The notes under the pieces were generated by a model that ran no database searches, was not told where the DNA came from, and was given only the letters and a program-made list of their open reading frames with translations. Below, in pieces: positions 47,647 to 58,299 of a DNA stretch of 64,000 bases (its first letter is position 1; the number at the start of each line of letters is the position of its first letter). A program made the translations under genes and the position numbers. Source of the stretch: Eubacterium plexicaudatum ASF492 (GTDB lineage: Bacteria; Bacillota; Clostridia; Lachnospirales; Lachnospiraceae); contig NZ_AQFT02000001.1 in NCBI RefSeq assembly GCF_000364225.2, positions 6,250,501-6,314,500 on the forward strand, in the 5' to 3' direction.

Positions 47647-48713
47647 ATGGAAACAAGATTATACCTGATCATTCCATGCTATAACGAAGAACATGTATTG
47701 CCGGTTACGTCAGGACAGTTTCTGGACAAATTGCTGGAGCTGATACGTTTGGAAAAAGTAAGCGAAAACAGTAAGATACTATTTGTAGACGACGGTAGCA
47801 GTGACCATACGTGGGAGATTATCAAAAAACTTGGGGCATCGGAAAAACATTTTGCGGGAATTCGTCAAAGCAGAAACCGTGGTCATCAGAATGCGGTTTT
47901 AGCAGGGCTGATGGAAGCAAAAGAATATGCGGATATTACCATTTCCATAGATTGTGACGGTCAGGATGATATAGGCGCCATAGAAAAGATGGTGGATGCT
48001 TATTATGACGGTAATGAGATTGTATATGGAGTGCGCAGCAGGAGGGACACGGATACTTTTTTAAACGGATGACAGCAGAAAGTTTTTATAAGTTGCTACA
48101 TGTACTGGGTGCCGAAGTCGTGTTTAATCATGCTGATTATCGGTTGATATCAGCAAAAGTTCTAAAAGAGTTTGCAAATTTTAAAGAAGTGAATTTATTT
48201 TTACGTGGTTTGATTCCGCTTTTGGGATTTCCAAGTACATCCGTGTACTATGAACGGCATGAGCGGGCCGCAGGTAAGAGTCACTATCCGTTTCGAAAGA
48301 TGTTGGCGCTGGCTTTTGATGGTATTACAAGTTTAAGCATTAAGCCAATCCATATGATAACGGGAGCAGGTGTTTTGATTGCACTGTTAAGTTTTTGTGC
48401 GGTTATCTGGTCGGTAGTACGGTATTATTCCGGCGGTACGGTTGCAGGATGGACAAGTATGACAAGTATTATATGCCTGATTGGCGGTTTGCAGCTGATA
48501 TGTCTTGGAGTATTGGGGGAGTATATAGGGAAAATTTATCTGGAAGTTAAAGCAAGACCAAGATATATCATCAGTGAGAGAATGAATGTTTCCGAACAGG
48601 TGAAAGACAATGAAACCACAACAGGTGTGGAGAGCCGCAAAAATATGGGGGGGGGTAAAAATCAGCAGTCGTATGCAGGTAAACATAGAAAAAAGGATGA
48701 TAAAACTATTTAA
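47647..48713 (+). CDS. GtrB-like polyprenyl-phosphate glycosyltransferase (GT2), frameshifted
   Basis: About 355 residues: YLIIPCYNEEHVLP, LFVDDGSSDHTW, SRNRGHQNAVLAGL, SIDCDGQDD and YGVRSRR, then two membrane segments (GAGVLIALLSFCAVIW and IICLIGGLQLICLGVLGEYIG). These match the CsbB/GtrB group. The frame breaks in T6 at 48057-48062; seven Ts give TFFKRMTAESFYKLL. ATG 47647 is nine bases after GAGGA. The last residues read through a G9 tract (48647-48655) into NMGGGKNQQS. It would charge undecaprenyl phosphate with a sugar for extracytoplasmic transfer. Confidence 0.88.
48647..48655 (+). repeat. Poly-G tract (G9) at the GtrB-like gene end
   Basis: Nine Gs followed by TAAAAATC, the same G-run-then-TAA design as at 22057 and 25573. 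Nine let the GtrB-like frame continue 22 residues to 48713. Ten end it at once. Eight switch it into the frame of the membrane-protein remnant that follows. Confidence 0.88.
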
Positions 48714-48857
48714 AATATTGTCTGTCGCCTTATTTTTTATTTTCAATGATATGGGAAGCTAAAGCAAGGTATATCTTTCCATATCTGTTATTTATGATGC
48801 CATATGCGTCAATTGGATTGGGGAGTGTGTTAAAATGGATAGAAAAGGAGATAAGGC
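48674..48857 (+). pseudogene. C-terminal remnant of a GT-C/ArnT-like membrane glycosyltransferase
   Basis: Reading across one break near 48762, the translation gives RMIKLFKILSVALFFIF, then IWEAKARYIFPYLLFMMPYA and IGL. This W-E-A-x-x-R-Y segment followed by a last membrane span is the usual end of GT39/GT-C type transferases in Firmicutes. Nothing upstream of the G9 tract belongs to such a protein, so only about 60 codons are left. It marks a past gene deletion between the two GtrB-like genes. Confidence 0.6.
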
Positions 48858-49814
48858 ATGTTATTGTCGATCGTAGTTCCCTGTTACAATGAGCAGGAAG
48901 TGATACCGTTTTTTTTAGAAGAACTATATAAAATTACAGATAAAATGAAATCATATCAGTTTGAAATTGTTTTTGTAAATGATGGTTCTACAGATCGGAC
49001 ATTACACGATATAAAGAATTATGCACGGACAGATGCACAGATCAGATATGTTTCTTTTTCCAGAAATTTTGGAAAAGAGTCCGCAATTTATGCAGGACTT
49101 CATAAGGCAAAAGGAGATTTGGTTGCTGTTATGGATGCAGATTTGCAGGATCCTCCAAGTTTATTGCCGGATATGTGTCATGCGGTGGAAGCGGAAGGAT
49201 ATGATGCGGCAGCGACACGCAGAAGCAGCAGAAGAGGAGAGCCGGTTGTCAGATCCGTTTTTGCAAAGCTGTTTTATAAATTGATCAATAAAATGACGGA
49301 AGTGGAGATTGTAGATGGGGCGAGAGATTTTCGTGTGATGAGCAGAAAATATGTAAATGCTTTGCTGGGGATGAAGGAATATAATCGTTTTTCGAAAGGC
49401 TTATATAGCTGGGTTGGTTTTCGGGTTAAATGGTTTTCCTATGAAAATGTACAGCGTGCTGCGGGGCACACGAAATGGTCTTTTTGGTCACTGTTTCAGT
49501 ACAGCATTGAAGGAATCGCTGCATTTACAACGACACCGCTGGTGTTAGCGTCTTTTGTAGGACTGATTCTCTGTATCTGTACGGTATTGGCAGTTCTTTT
49601 TATTATTGTCCGAAGAATCGTATTCGGCGATCCGGTAGACGGATGGGCATCGTTGGCATGTTTGATTACCTTTATGGGAGGATGCCAGATGTTCTTTTTT
49701 GGTATAATGGGCCAATATATTGCAAAAATGTATCTGGAGAATAAGCGTCGGCCTATTTATATTGTGGATGAAGAAACAGATGAGACAGATCATAGCGCTG
49801 TGAGGAGATTTTGA
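48858..49814 (+). CDS. GtrB/CsbB-like polyprenyl-phosphate glycosyltransferase (GT2)
   Basis: A 318-residue intact GT2: LSIVVPCYNEQEVIPFF, FVNDGSTDRT, SRNFGKESAIYAGL, VMDADLQDPP, DGARDFRVM, and two C-terminal membrane segments with WASLACLITFMGGCQMFFFGIMGQYIAKMYLE split across the last one. It closely fits the CsbB/YkcC/GtrB group. ATG 48858 follows AAGGAG. It overlaps the YfhO-like gene by ATGA, which mirrors the CsbB-YfhO partnership known from Bacillus and Listeria. Confidence 0.92.
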   Translation: MLLSIVVPCYNEQEVIPFFLEELYKITDKMKSYQFEIVFVNDGSTDRTLHDIKNYARTDAQIRYVSFSRNFGKESAIYAGLHKAKGDLVAVMDADLQDPPSLLPDMCHAVEAEGYDAAATRRSSRRGEPVVRSVFAKLFYKLINKMTEVEIVDGARDFRVMSRKYVNALLGMKEYNRFSKGLYSWVGFRVKWFSYENVQRAAGHTKWSFWSLFQYSIEGIAAFTTTPLVLASFVGLILCICTVLAVLFIIVRRIVFGDPVDGWASLACLITFMGGCQMFFFGIMGQYIAKMYLENKRRPIYIVDEETDETDHSAVRRF

Positions 49815-52377
49815 TGAAAAAGCCAGCAAATAACGGTATTTTTTTATGTATGATACCAGGAATCACGACTTTTGGAATTTTGATCCTGCTTTTTATCATA
49901 TATGGGTATGCACCATTCGGAAATAAGACGTTAGCAACAATGGATGCTCATATTCAGTATCTGGATTTTTTTATGTATTTAAAAATGTTTTAAATGGCAA
50001 TGACCGGATTACATATACGTTTGGTCAGACATTGGGAGGATGTAATATAGCTGTTTTCAGTTATTATTTATCATCACCGCTGAATTTGCTCATCGTATTT
50101 TTCAGTAAGGAAAATTTACATGTATTTTTTCATTTGCTTATTTTATGCAAACTCAGTTTGTCAGCTGTCACATTTCATATTTTTTTAAAGGGACGATTTG
50201 GAGCGGAATTGCAGGAAGCATTTCAGATTCTGTTGTCCGTGTGCTATGCATTGTGTCAGTATAATATTGCGCAGAGCAGCAACGTTATGTGGCTGGATGG
50301 AGTATATTTGCTTCCATTGCTGCTTTTGGGTGTTTATCATATCGTAAAAGGATCCCGAAGCAGAATATTTATTTTGGCAGGCAGTATGTCCGTTTTATTT
50401 AACTGGTATACGGGAGCAGTTAACTGTCTGTTTTCCGCAGTTTGGTTTTGTGTGGAATGCGGATATCGGTATTTTGTCGGTGAAGAACAGACAGATGCTG
50501 CAGCAAAGAAAATACGAAGTTTTTTGGTTGTGGCCATGCGATATGTTGGGTCATCGGTAATGATCGTCCTGTTAAGTATGGTTCTTTTACTTCCAACAAT
50601 GGCTTCTTTGCAGAGCGGCAGAGGGAAGATGGATTGGGAAGAACTGACATTTGGAATAACCGGCGAAATACCTGGCATGCTTCAGTCTTATGTAATAGGT
50701 GGTACCAGTTCATTTGGCAGCGTATCTTTGTTTTGTGGGAGCATGGCCGTAATTGCCTGTATCGGATGCTTTTTAACCAAATATGTCAAAAGAAAGGAAA
50801 AGGCTTTGGCAGCGGGCATATTGCTTACGGTTATTGCATTGTTTTGCTGGAAACCGTGCTTTTTTTTATTTTCTCTGTTAAAACGTGCGGATAGTTATTA
50901 CTATCGCTATTCTTATCTTGGAATATTTTTATTGCTTTTTATCGCGGCATTATTCTTTCGCTCCTGTTTTGGAAAAGAACTGTCTTATACGGCAATAAAA
51001 TCGGCAGGTTTGTTTTGCTTTGGTTTAATTTTTTTGCATTATGTGAAACCGGTTCAGGATACCAGGCGCGTTTATCTTACGGCATTATGTGCGGTGCTAA
51101 CAGCATCGGTAATCGCTTTATACGGACTGTACTATAAAAAAGCAAAGTGTTTGATGTCTTTGGCGGTAGCAGTTGCAGTTTGCGGAGAAATGGCCATGCA
51201 CGCAACAATCTTAATGGAAATATTTCATGTGGAAGATGTGGCGGATTATCGTGCATATGTGGAACAGGAACAACGGCAGATAAATGAAATTCATAAGCTG
51301 GATGGCGGAACCTATCGGATTTCTCAGACGGCAACTAAAAATATGAAAGACAATCATCTGACAGCCAATTATAATGAAGCTCTGGCATTTGGATATTGGT
51401 CGTTGTCAGGTTACACGTCGGATCCGGATGACAGGCAGAGAAGCTTTCTGGACCATTTGGGATATCCAATGAACGGAGCAAACATGTGTATTACGAACAC
51501 TTCAATATTAGCGGCAGATTCACTTTTGGGTGTGAAATACTTGTTGTCTCCGTATCGGATTAATGGAACAGAAGAAATAAAGGAACTGCAGATGAAAAAT
51601 GGAAAATATGTGTATGAAAACCCGTTTTGCCTTCCGTTTGCTTTTAGATATAAGAAAGCAGTGTCGATGGAAGGTGAAGCTTTGAATCCTTTTGAATATC
51701 AAAATGATCTTTATGCACGGTTACTGGGAAAAGATAATCTACGGCTTTATGTTCCGGTTTCCTATCAGACAGATTATCGTTCCGAGTCGGAAGTCATTTA
51801 TGAATTGGATATTCCGGAGGGAAACTATGCGGTATATGGCAATCTTCCATGGGAGTACTATATGGAAGCTGTATTAAATGTAAACGACGTTTATGAAACC
51901 GGGTATTCCATGTGGTTATCACCTGCCGTATTTTATATTCCCGTATCGGATCGGCGGATGCCGACAAAAATACAACTGACAACAGCCGGACAGTTGTGTG
52001 TGAAAGAAGAACAATTTTATATGCTGGATTTGGATAAAATGAAAGCGGTAACACAAGAGCTTTCACAGAAAGTGGCGGAAGAGATACGTGTGGCAAATGG
52101 AGATGTACGCATAATGGTCGAAAATGCGGAAAATGAGGAGTATTTATATACATCTGTTCCATATGACAGTGGATGGAAGATCAGAGTCAATGGCAAAGAG
52201 ACAGAGGCGGAACTGATTGACGGATGTCTGATTACGATTCCATTACAGAGCGGAAAAAACAGAATTGAAATGAATTATGAGATACCTTATTTAAAAACAG
52301 GTATGTGCATGACACTTTTTGGCATCGGTTTACTTCTGGTATTTGATTATATGAAAAACAGGAGCGTATCAGAATGA
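49814..52377 (+). CDS. YfhO-family membrane glycosyltransferase (GT-C), frameshifted near the N-terminus
   Basis: Repaired length about 854 residues, the usual size for YfhO. Early loop residues TLATMDAHIQYLDFF and YTFGQTLGGCNIAVFSYYLSSP are the catalytic-loop block of the family; about 13 spans follow, then a large extracellular beta-rich domain (SVPYDSGWKIRVNGK) and a last span. The frame breaks in A5 at 49981-49985; six As give YLKNVLNGNDRITYTFGQ. YfhO proteins transfer sugars from undecaprenyl phosphate to teichoic acid or other wall polymers. It starts on the upstream GtrB stop and overlaps the next gene (ATGA). Confidence 0.9.
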
Positions 52378-54638
52378 AAGCAAATAAAAGATTCTATTTC
52401 CTGTTGCTTTTCCAGGCATCAGTGTGTCTGGGATTGCTGTTTTTTACAATTATGCGCTATAAAAGCAGCAGGGCCATTGAGACTTCCCTAGCCGAATGGA
52501 AGTCCGATGATATTACTTTTGAGGATGGATGGTATGTAGATGAAAGTATGGTACGGACAGATGAAACGATAGATTTGCTTTATGGACCTTATTTGAAAAT
52601 GGATAAAGGGAGCTATTCCGTTGAAATTGCCTATGACTGCGACAATGATCAGAGCTGTCTGATGACTGCGCAGGAGGGTAATGCTGCCTTTATAAAATCA
52701 GGCTTAACGAGATTAAGCAGCAGGCTTAAAAAAATTTCTTATCGTTTTACACTTACCGAGAATATAGACAATTTGGAGCTTATTGTAAAGTATAACGGTC
52801 ATGGAGCATTGCGGATTCATGATATTTCTATTCGTACAAATTCCGTCAGTACGCGAAGAACTTTGACGGCAGTGTTTTTCCTGTTTTTATTCTGGGATGG
52901 CTGTGTGTGTTTTCAGACATATATAAGAAAAATAAGAATTTGCTCCTGGCATTCGGACTCATAACACTGTTATCATCGCTTCCGTTATTTATGCGGGGAA
53001 TACTAAATGGGCATGATTTAACGTTTCATTTGTTGAGGATTGAGGGAATTGCAGAAGAAATGCGCAATCATAATCTTCCGGTTAGAATTTCCTCGTTGTG
53101 GATGGACGGGTATGGATATCCGGTTTCCGTCTTTTATGGAGATATTTTATTGTATCTTCCTGCATTTTTCAGAGTTATTGGGTTTCCGGTGATAACCGTG
53201 TATAAAATGTATTTATTTTTTCTGAATTTTATCGCAGTTATCATTGCCTTTGTTTGTTTTTATAAAATATTTTCGGATAAAAAGACCGCCTTGCTTCTGG
53301 CTATGGTATATACGACAGCAGGCTACAGGTTAGTCAATCTCTACATACGTTCTGCGGTTGGGGAATTCTGTGCCATGCTGTTTTTACCGGTGCTGGCGCT
53401 TGCTTTGTATAAAATATATACGGAGCAGTACGTCGAATGGAAGGTATATAAAAGAAATGCCAGGATTCTGGCAGCGGGAATGGCCGGACTGATCTGCACA
53501 CATATATTAAGTGCCGAGATGGTTTGCTTTGTGATGGCGCTTGTAAGTGTTGTTTTATGGAAAAAGACGTTTTGCAAAAAAGTGCTACGGGTATATGTTC
53601 TGGCCGTATTGGAAACGCTGGTGTTAAGTGCGTACTTTATTATCCCTTTTTTAGATTATTATATGAACGAAACGGTAACTATAACGAGTCAGGTAGATGA
53701 AGTTATACAAAAAATTCAGCAGGAAGGAGCATATCTGGGGCAGTATTTTTCTTTTTTTCAATCAATGGCAGGAGCGTCTTTGCATCATCTGTCCGGCAGG
53801 ATGGGATTAACTCCCGGAATGGTGTTAATGCTTACTTTGGTGGCGGCAGTTGTACTTTGCATACAAAAAAAGGATACACCGCTTATTCGGTGTTTTACAT
53901 TTTTTTCAGTGCTTATGTTATTTATTGCATCCGACTTATTTCCGTGGGATCATTTGGCCACTCACTATCGATGGGGTGCGCTTTTGTCACAGGTGCAGTT
54001 TCCATGGCGATATATTGGTATGGCCATGATATTTTTAACCATGCTTTTGGGATTTTTACTTTCTTACTGCAAAAAAAGGCAGACCGGCTTTTTAAACAAT
54101 ATTCAATTGGGGATAATCGGAATGTGCCTGTTTATGTCATTTTTCTACACAAGTGATTATGTAGATCATGCTTATCATATGGTGGAATATTATGACACAG
54201 CGGAGCTGGATACCTTTTCAGCGCTGTATGGAGGCCAGTATTTAAAGCCGGGCACGGACACACAGTTGTTTCATAACGAAGTAAAAGGAAAAAAACATGA
54301 AGGAAATGACCGTTACTGCAAGAAACGGATGTCGTATGGAACTGTATTGTGAAACAGCTGAAAAACCCGGAAGCGTGGAAGTGCCGATGCTGCATTATAA
54401 AGGTTACCAGGTGACAGATGAAACGGGAAAACGGTATCAGGTCATGACAGGGACAAATCAGGTCATTCAATTTGACGTTAGTGAAAATTTTTCAGGAAAA
54501 ATATATATTCAATTTACGGAACCTTGGTATTGGACAATGGGAACATGGATATCGGCAGTCTCTTTTTTTGTATATGCATATTCATTTTTCAAACGTACTC
54601 CGGTAAAAAAGCAGTACATGTTATGGTCTTTAAAGTAA
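52374..54638 (+). CDS. PF10131-like large membrane protein (GT-C superfamily), two frameshifts
   Basis: Repaired, about 755 residues. It has one N-terminal span, a 140-residue extracellular beta domain, then LLSSLPLFMRGI, GHDLTFHLLRIEGIAEEM and GYGYPVSVFYGDILLYLPAF, the hallmark of the 6-pyruvoyl-tetrahydropterin-synthase-related membrane family (PF10131). About ten spans and a C-terminal extracellular domain follow. Breaks: TT at 52890-52891 (three Ts give LFLGWLCVFSDIYKKN) and A7 at 54289-54295 (eight give GKKNMKEMTVTARNG). It is the last gene of cluster B and is coupled to the YfhO gene, so it likely acts on the same glycan. Confidence 0.82.
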
Positions 54639-54770
54639 CAGAATAATCCGTTGGGGCGTGATTCCCTTATAATAGAAACGGTAATAGTAATTATAGCATA
54701 TTCAAAAAGAATTTTAAGTGGCGTACATATGCAATAGAAATGAATTTAAGTAAAATTTTTCTAAAATAGG

Positions 54771-54799
54771 TTGCTCAATTCCCAATATTTGTGTACAAT
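54771..54799 (+). promoter_or_regulatory. Promoter upstream of yajC
   Basis: TTGCTC (54771-54776), a 17-bp spacer and TACAAT (54794-54799) lie about 78 bp before the yajC start. The 54639-54876 stretch otherwise holds no gene; a weak GGGGCGTGATTCCC hairpin near 54653 may help end cluster B transcription. Confidence 0.7.
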
Positions 54800-54876
54800 A
54801 CTATTTGTGTTATGTATTTTTGATTGGCAATGATTGTCAATACAGACGCAAATATCGTGATTTCAGGAGGAAAAAA

Positions 54877-55242
54877 ATGATCTCACCACATATTCTTGCC
54901 GCTGAGGCAGCAAGCGCAGCAGGTGCGGGCAGTTTTGCGAGTATGATTTTGTCTCTTGTGATTCTGGTCGGATTTATGTATTTTTTTATGCTTCGTCCGC
55001 AGCAGAAAGAGCAGAAAAAGAAAAATGCCATGCTTGCGGCTTTGGAAGTAGGCGATACCGTACTGACCACGAGCGGGTTTTACGGAACGATTATTGATAT
55101 TTCGGATGATACGGTAATCGTAGAATTCGGAAGCAATAAAAACTGCCGTATTCCAATGCAGCGCGGGGCAATTTCAGTAGTAGAAAAGCCGGAAGATTCG
55201 GCAAATGCTGTAGAAACAAAAAAAGACAGCAAAAAGAAGTAA
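54877..55242 (+). CDS. yajC: Preprotein translocase subunit YajC
   Basis: A 121-residue single-span protein. Residues 16-41 form the membrane segment, ending in the family signature FMYFFMLRPQQKEQKKK; then LEVGDTVLTTSGFYGTIIDI and VEFGSNKNCRIPMQRGAIS, and a Lys-rich tail. YajC associates with SecDF and the Sec channel; in Clostridia it is often a lone gene as here. ATG 54877 after CAGGAGG is the clear start, not the longer frame from 54805. It is transcribed alone and ends in a strong hairpin. Confidence 0.95.
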   Translation: MISPHILAAEAASAAGAGSFASMILSLVILVGFMYFFMLRPQQKEQKKKNAMLAALEVGDTVLTTSGFYGTIIDISDDTVIVEFGSNKNCRIPMQRGAISVVEKPEDSANAVETKKDSKKK

Positions 55243-55266
55243 ATAACGCTGTGGCAATGTCACATA

Positions 55267-55312
55267 AAAACTGTCTGAAACGGCCTGTTTACAGGTAATT
55301 TCAGACAGTTTT
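55267..55312 (+). terminator. Rho-independent terminator after yajC
   Basis: The perfect 14-bp stem AAAACTGTCTGAAA (55267-55280) pairs with TTTCAGACAGTTTT (55299-55312), and a nested CCTGTTTACAGG stem fills the loop. The A-rich left and T-rich right flanks suit termination in both directions. Confidence 0.9.
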
Positions 55313-55323
55313 GTATTTCATGG

Positions 55324-55352
55324 TTGAAAAATCGGGGCAAAAGTTATATGAT
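55324..55352 (+). promoter_or_regulatory. Promoter of the leuB-ilvD-ilvB-serC-serA run
   Basis: TTGAAA (55324-55329), 17 bp, TATGAT (55347-55352), both close to consensus. The 98-bp leader to leuB shows no T-box specifier or GGGTGG-type antiterminator core and no leucine-rich leader peptide that I can find. Confidence 0.75.
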
Positions 55353-55450
55353 AGTACACGGCAGACTGTATTCTGGTAAAGCGAATTCAGTTTTGCGAAC
55401 AAATTTTTAGAATTTGTCAGATAATTATTCAAAAGAAAGGAAGTTTTCAT

Positions 55451-56557
55451 ATGAAATATCATGTTGGCGTTATTGCCGGTGACGGAATCGGACCGGAAAT
55501 AACTGCGGAAGCAAGAAAAGTACTGGATAAAGTCGGTGCCGTATTCGGACACCAGTTTGATTATGAGGATATTTTAATGGGAGGATGTTCGATTGATGCA
55601 GTCGGCGTTCCGCTGACCGATGAGGCAATTGCCCAGGCGAAGGCTTCCGATGCCGTATTAATGGGTTCGATTGGCGGCAACACGGCAACATCCCCGTGGT
55701 ATCAGTTAGAGCCTTCCAAAAGGCCGGAGGCAGGATTGTTAAAACTGCGCAAATCGCTGCAATTGTTTGCGAATTTAAGACCGGCTTACTTATATAATGA
55801 ATTAAAAGAAGCTTGTCCGTTAAAAGATGACATCATCGGAGACGGTTTTGATATGATGATTATGCGTGAGCTGACCGGAGGCCTGTATTTTGGAAAACGT
55901 GTGACAGAAGTAAGAGACGGCCTTATGACAGCGGAAGATACACTGACTTATAATGAAGAAGAAATTCGAAGAATTGCGAAGCGGGCATTTGATATTGCCG
56001 GAAAACGCAGGAAAAAAGTAACAAGCGTAGATAAGGCAAATGTGATCGACTCTTCCCGTCTCTGGAGAAAGATTGTAGATGAGACGGCAAAGGAGTATCC
56101 GGATATTGCTTATGAACATATGCTCGTAGACAACTGCGCGATGCAGCTGGTTAAAGACCCGAAACAGTTTGACGTGATTTTAACGGAAAATATGTTTGGA
56201 GACATTTTGTCCGATGAAGCATCCATGCTGACCGGTTCGATCGGTATGCTGCCGTCTGCAAGCTTAAATGATACAAAGTTCGGCCTTTATGAACCGAGCG
56301 GCGGTTCCGCGCCGGATATTGCGGGCAAAGGCATTGCCAATCCGATCGCGACGATTTTATCGGCAGCCATGATGCTCCGTTACAGCTTTGATCTGGATCA
56401 GGAGGCGGATGCCGTAGAAGCAGCCGTAAAGCAGGTGCTTCGGGACGGATATCGCACGATTGATATTATGCCGCAGCAGGAAGATAAAAAAGCCGGGATT
56501 AAGCAGATTGGAACGGCACAGATGGGTGATATGATTTGTGAAAGAATTGTAAAATAA
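55451..56557 (+). CDS. leuB: 3-isopropylmalate dehydrogenase
   Basis: 368 residues, full length. It oxidatively decarboxylates 3-isopropylmalate to 2-oxoisocaproate in leucine synthesis, using NAD. GVIAGDGIGPEITAEA is the N-terminal signature, LLKLRKSLQLFANLRPA binds substrate, and FGDILSDEASMLTGSIGMLPSAS carries the metal-binding Asp residues, followed by EPSGGSAPDIAGKGIANP. ATG 55451 follows GAAAGGAAG. leuA and leuCD are not adjacent. It heads a branched-chain and serine biosynthesis run. Confidence 0.96.
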   Translation: MKYHVGVIAGDGIGPEITAEARKVLDKVGAVFGHQFDYEDILMGGCSIDAVGVPLTDEAIAQAKASDAVLMGSIGGNTATSPWYQLEPSKRPEAGLLKLRKSLQLFANLRPAYLYNELKEACPLKDDIIGDGFDMMIMRELTGGLYFGKRVTEVRDGLMTAEDTLTYNEEEIRRIAKRAFDIAGKRRKKVTSVDKANVIDSSRLWRKIVDETAKEYPDIAYEHMLVDNCAMQLVKDPKQFDVILTENMFGDILSDEASMLTGSIGMLPSASLNDTKFGLYEPSGGSAPDIAGKGIANPIATILSAAMMLRYSFDLDQEADAVEAAVKQVLRDGYRTIDIMPQQEDKKAGIKQIGTAQMGDMICERIVK

Positions 56558-56606
56558 TTGATCTTTAATTTCACTCTTAAATTTCAGTAAGAAAGGAAGA
56601 TAAAGT

Positions 56607-58283
56607 ATGAAAAGTGATCAGGTAAAAACCGGCATGCAGCAGGCACCTCATCGGTCGCTGTTTAATGCACTCGGTTTTACGGAAGAAGAAATGAAAAAAC
56701 CAATGGTCGGTATTGTAAGTTCTTATAATGAAATCGTACCGGGCCATATGAACCTGGATAAAATTGTAAATGCCGTAAAGCTCGGCGTAGCTGAGGCAGG
56801 AGGCGTACCGGTTGTATTTCCGGCAATTGCAGTCTGCGATGGAATTGCTATGGGGCATATCGGCATGAAATATTCTCTTGTAACAAGAGATCTGATTGCG
56901 GACTCTACGGAGTGTATGGCGCTTGCGCATCAGTTTGATGCACTTGTTATGGTGCCGAACTGTGATAAAAATGTGCCGGGACTTTTGATGGCGGCTGCAA
57001 GGATTAATGTGCCGACCGTATTTGTATCAGGCGGCCCGATGCTGGCAGGACATGTGAAAGGGCATAAAACGAGCCTTTCGTCCATGTTTGAGGCGGTCGG
57101 TTCTTATGCGGCAGGTACGATGAGCGAAGAAGAAGTGCGGGAATATGAAGAAAAGACATGTCCGACATGTGGGTCCTGCTCCGGTATGTATACGGCAAAT
57201 TCCATGAACTGTCTGACCGAGGCGCTTGGTATGGGATTAAAAGGCAACGGTACGATTCCGGCGGTATATTCGGAACGTATCAAGCTGGCAAAACATGCGG
57301 GCATGGCGGTAATGGATCTGTTAAAAAAGAATATTTGTCCAAGAGATATTATGACAAAAGAAGCCGTTTTAAATGCGCTGACCGTAGATATGGCGCTTGG
57401 CTGTTCTACGAACAGCATGCTGCATCTTCCGGCGATTGCACATGAGATCGGATTTGATTTTGACATCTCATTTGCCAATCCAATCAGTGAGACAACACCA
57501 AACTTATGCCATCTTGCACCGGCAGGTCCTACTTATATGGAAGATTTAAATGAAGCAGGCGGTGTCTATGCGGTCATGAAAGAGCTGGCGGACATTGGTT
57601 TGATTCATACGGACTGTATGACGGTATCCGGACAGACAATTGGAGAAAATATTAAAGATGCGGTAAATAAAAATACGTCGGTGATTCGTACGGTAGACAA
57701 TCCGTACAGCAAGACCGGAGGGCTTGCCGTATTAAAGGGCAATCTGGCTCCGGACGGTTCGGTAGTGAAACGGTCCGCAGTGGTAGAAGAAATGATGGTG
57801 CACGAAGGGCCGGCAAGGGTGTTTGACTGTGAAGAAGATGCGATTGCGGCGATCAAAGGCGGAAAAATCCTGGCCGGCGATGTTGTGGTGATTCGATATG
57901 AAGGGCCAAAGGGCGGTCCGGGTATGCGGGAAATGTTAAATCCGACATCTGCAATTGCGGGCATGGGACTTGGTTCATCGGTAGCGCTTATTACGGACGG
58001 ACGTTTTTCCGGTGCAAGCCGGGGAGCGTCGATCGGACATGTGTCACCGGAGGCAGCGGTTGGCGGACCGATTGCACTGGTGGAAGAAGGCGATACGATT
58101 AAAATCAATATTCCGGACATGAAGCTGGAACTGGCCGTTTCAGATGAAGAACTGGCAGCCAGAAAGGCAAAATGGCAGCCAAGGGAACCGAAAGTGACAA
58201 ATGGCTATCTGGCACGTTACGCTGCGATGGTAACTTCCGGAAACCGCGGTGCGGTTATGCAGATGCCTGGAACGCAAAACTAA
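56607..58283 (+). CDS. ilvD: Dihydroxy-acid dehydratase
   Basis: 558 residues, full length. It dehydrates 2,3-dihydroxy-isovalerate and its methyl homologue in valine and isoleucine synthesis. Iron-sulfur ligands are in PNCDKNVPG and TCGSCSGMYTANSMNC, and metal and substrate residues in AVCDGIAMGH and TDGRFSGASRG. The start follows AAGAAAGGAAG. It lies 49 bp after leuB and 16 bp before ilvB, so all three probably share the promoter at 55324. Confidence 0.97.
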   Translation: MKSDQVKTGMQQAPHRSLFNALGFTEEEMKKPMVGIVSSYNEIVPGHMNLDKIVNAVKLGVAEAGGVPVVFPAIAVCDGIAMGHIGMKYSLVTRDLIADSTECMALAHQFDALVMVPNCDKNVPGLLMAAARINVPTVFVSGGPMLAGHVKGHKTSLSSMFEAVGSYAAGTMSEEEVREYEEKTCPTCGSCSGMYTANSMNCLTEALGMGLKGNGTIPAVYSERIKLAKHAGMAVMDLLKKNICPRDIMTKEAVLNALTVDMALGCSTNSMLHLPAIAHEIGFDFDISFANPISETTPNLCHLAPAGPTYMEDLNEAGGVYAVMKELADIGLIHTDCMTVSGQTIGENIKDAVNKNTSVIRTVDNPYSKTGGLAVLKGNLAPDGSVVKRSAVVEEMMVHEGPARVFDCEEDAIAAIKGGKILAGDVVVIRYEGPKGGPGMREMLNPTSAIAGMGLGSSVALITDGRFSGASRGASIGHVSPEAAVGGPIALVEEGDTIKINIPDMKLELAVSDEELAARKAKWQPREPKVTNGYLARYAAMVTSGNRGAVMQMPGTQN

Positions 58284-58299
58284 AAAGGAGGCGGAAAAC

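Noticed and set aside
55353..55450. Possible T-box or leader-peptide attenuator before leuB
   Set aside because: No T-box core, no specifier stem and no leucine-rich small frame could be found in the 98-bp leader.
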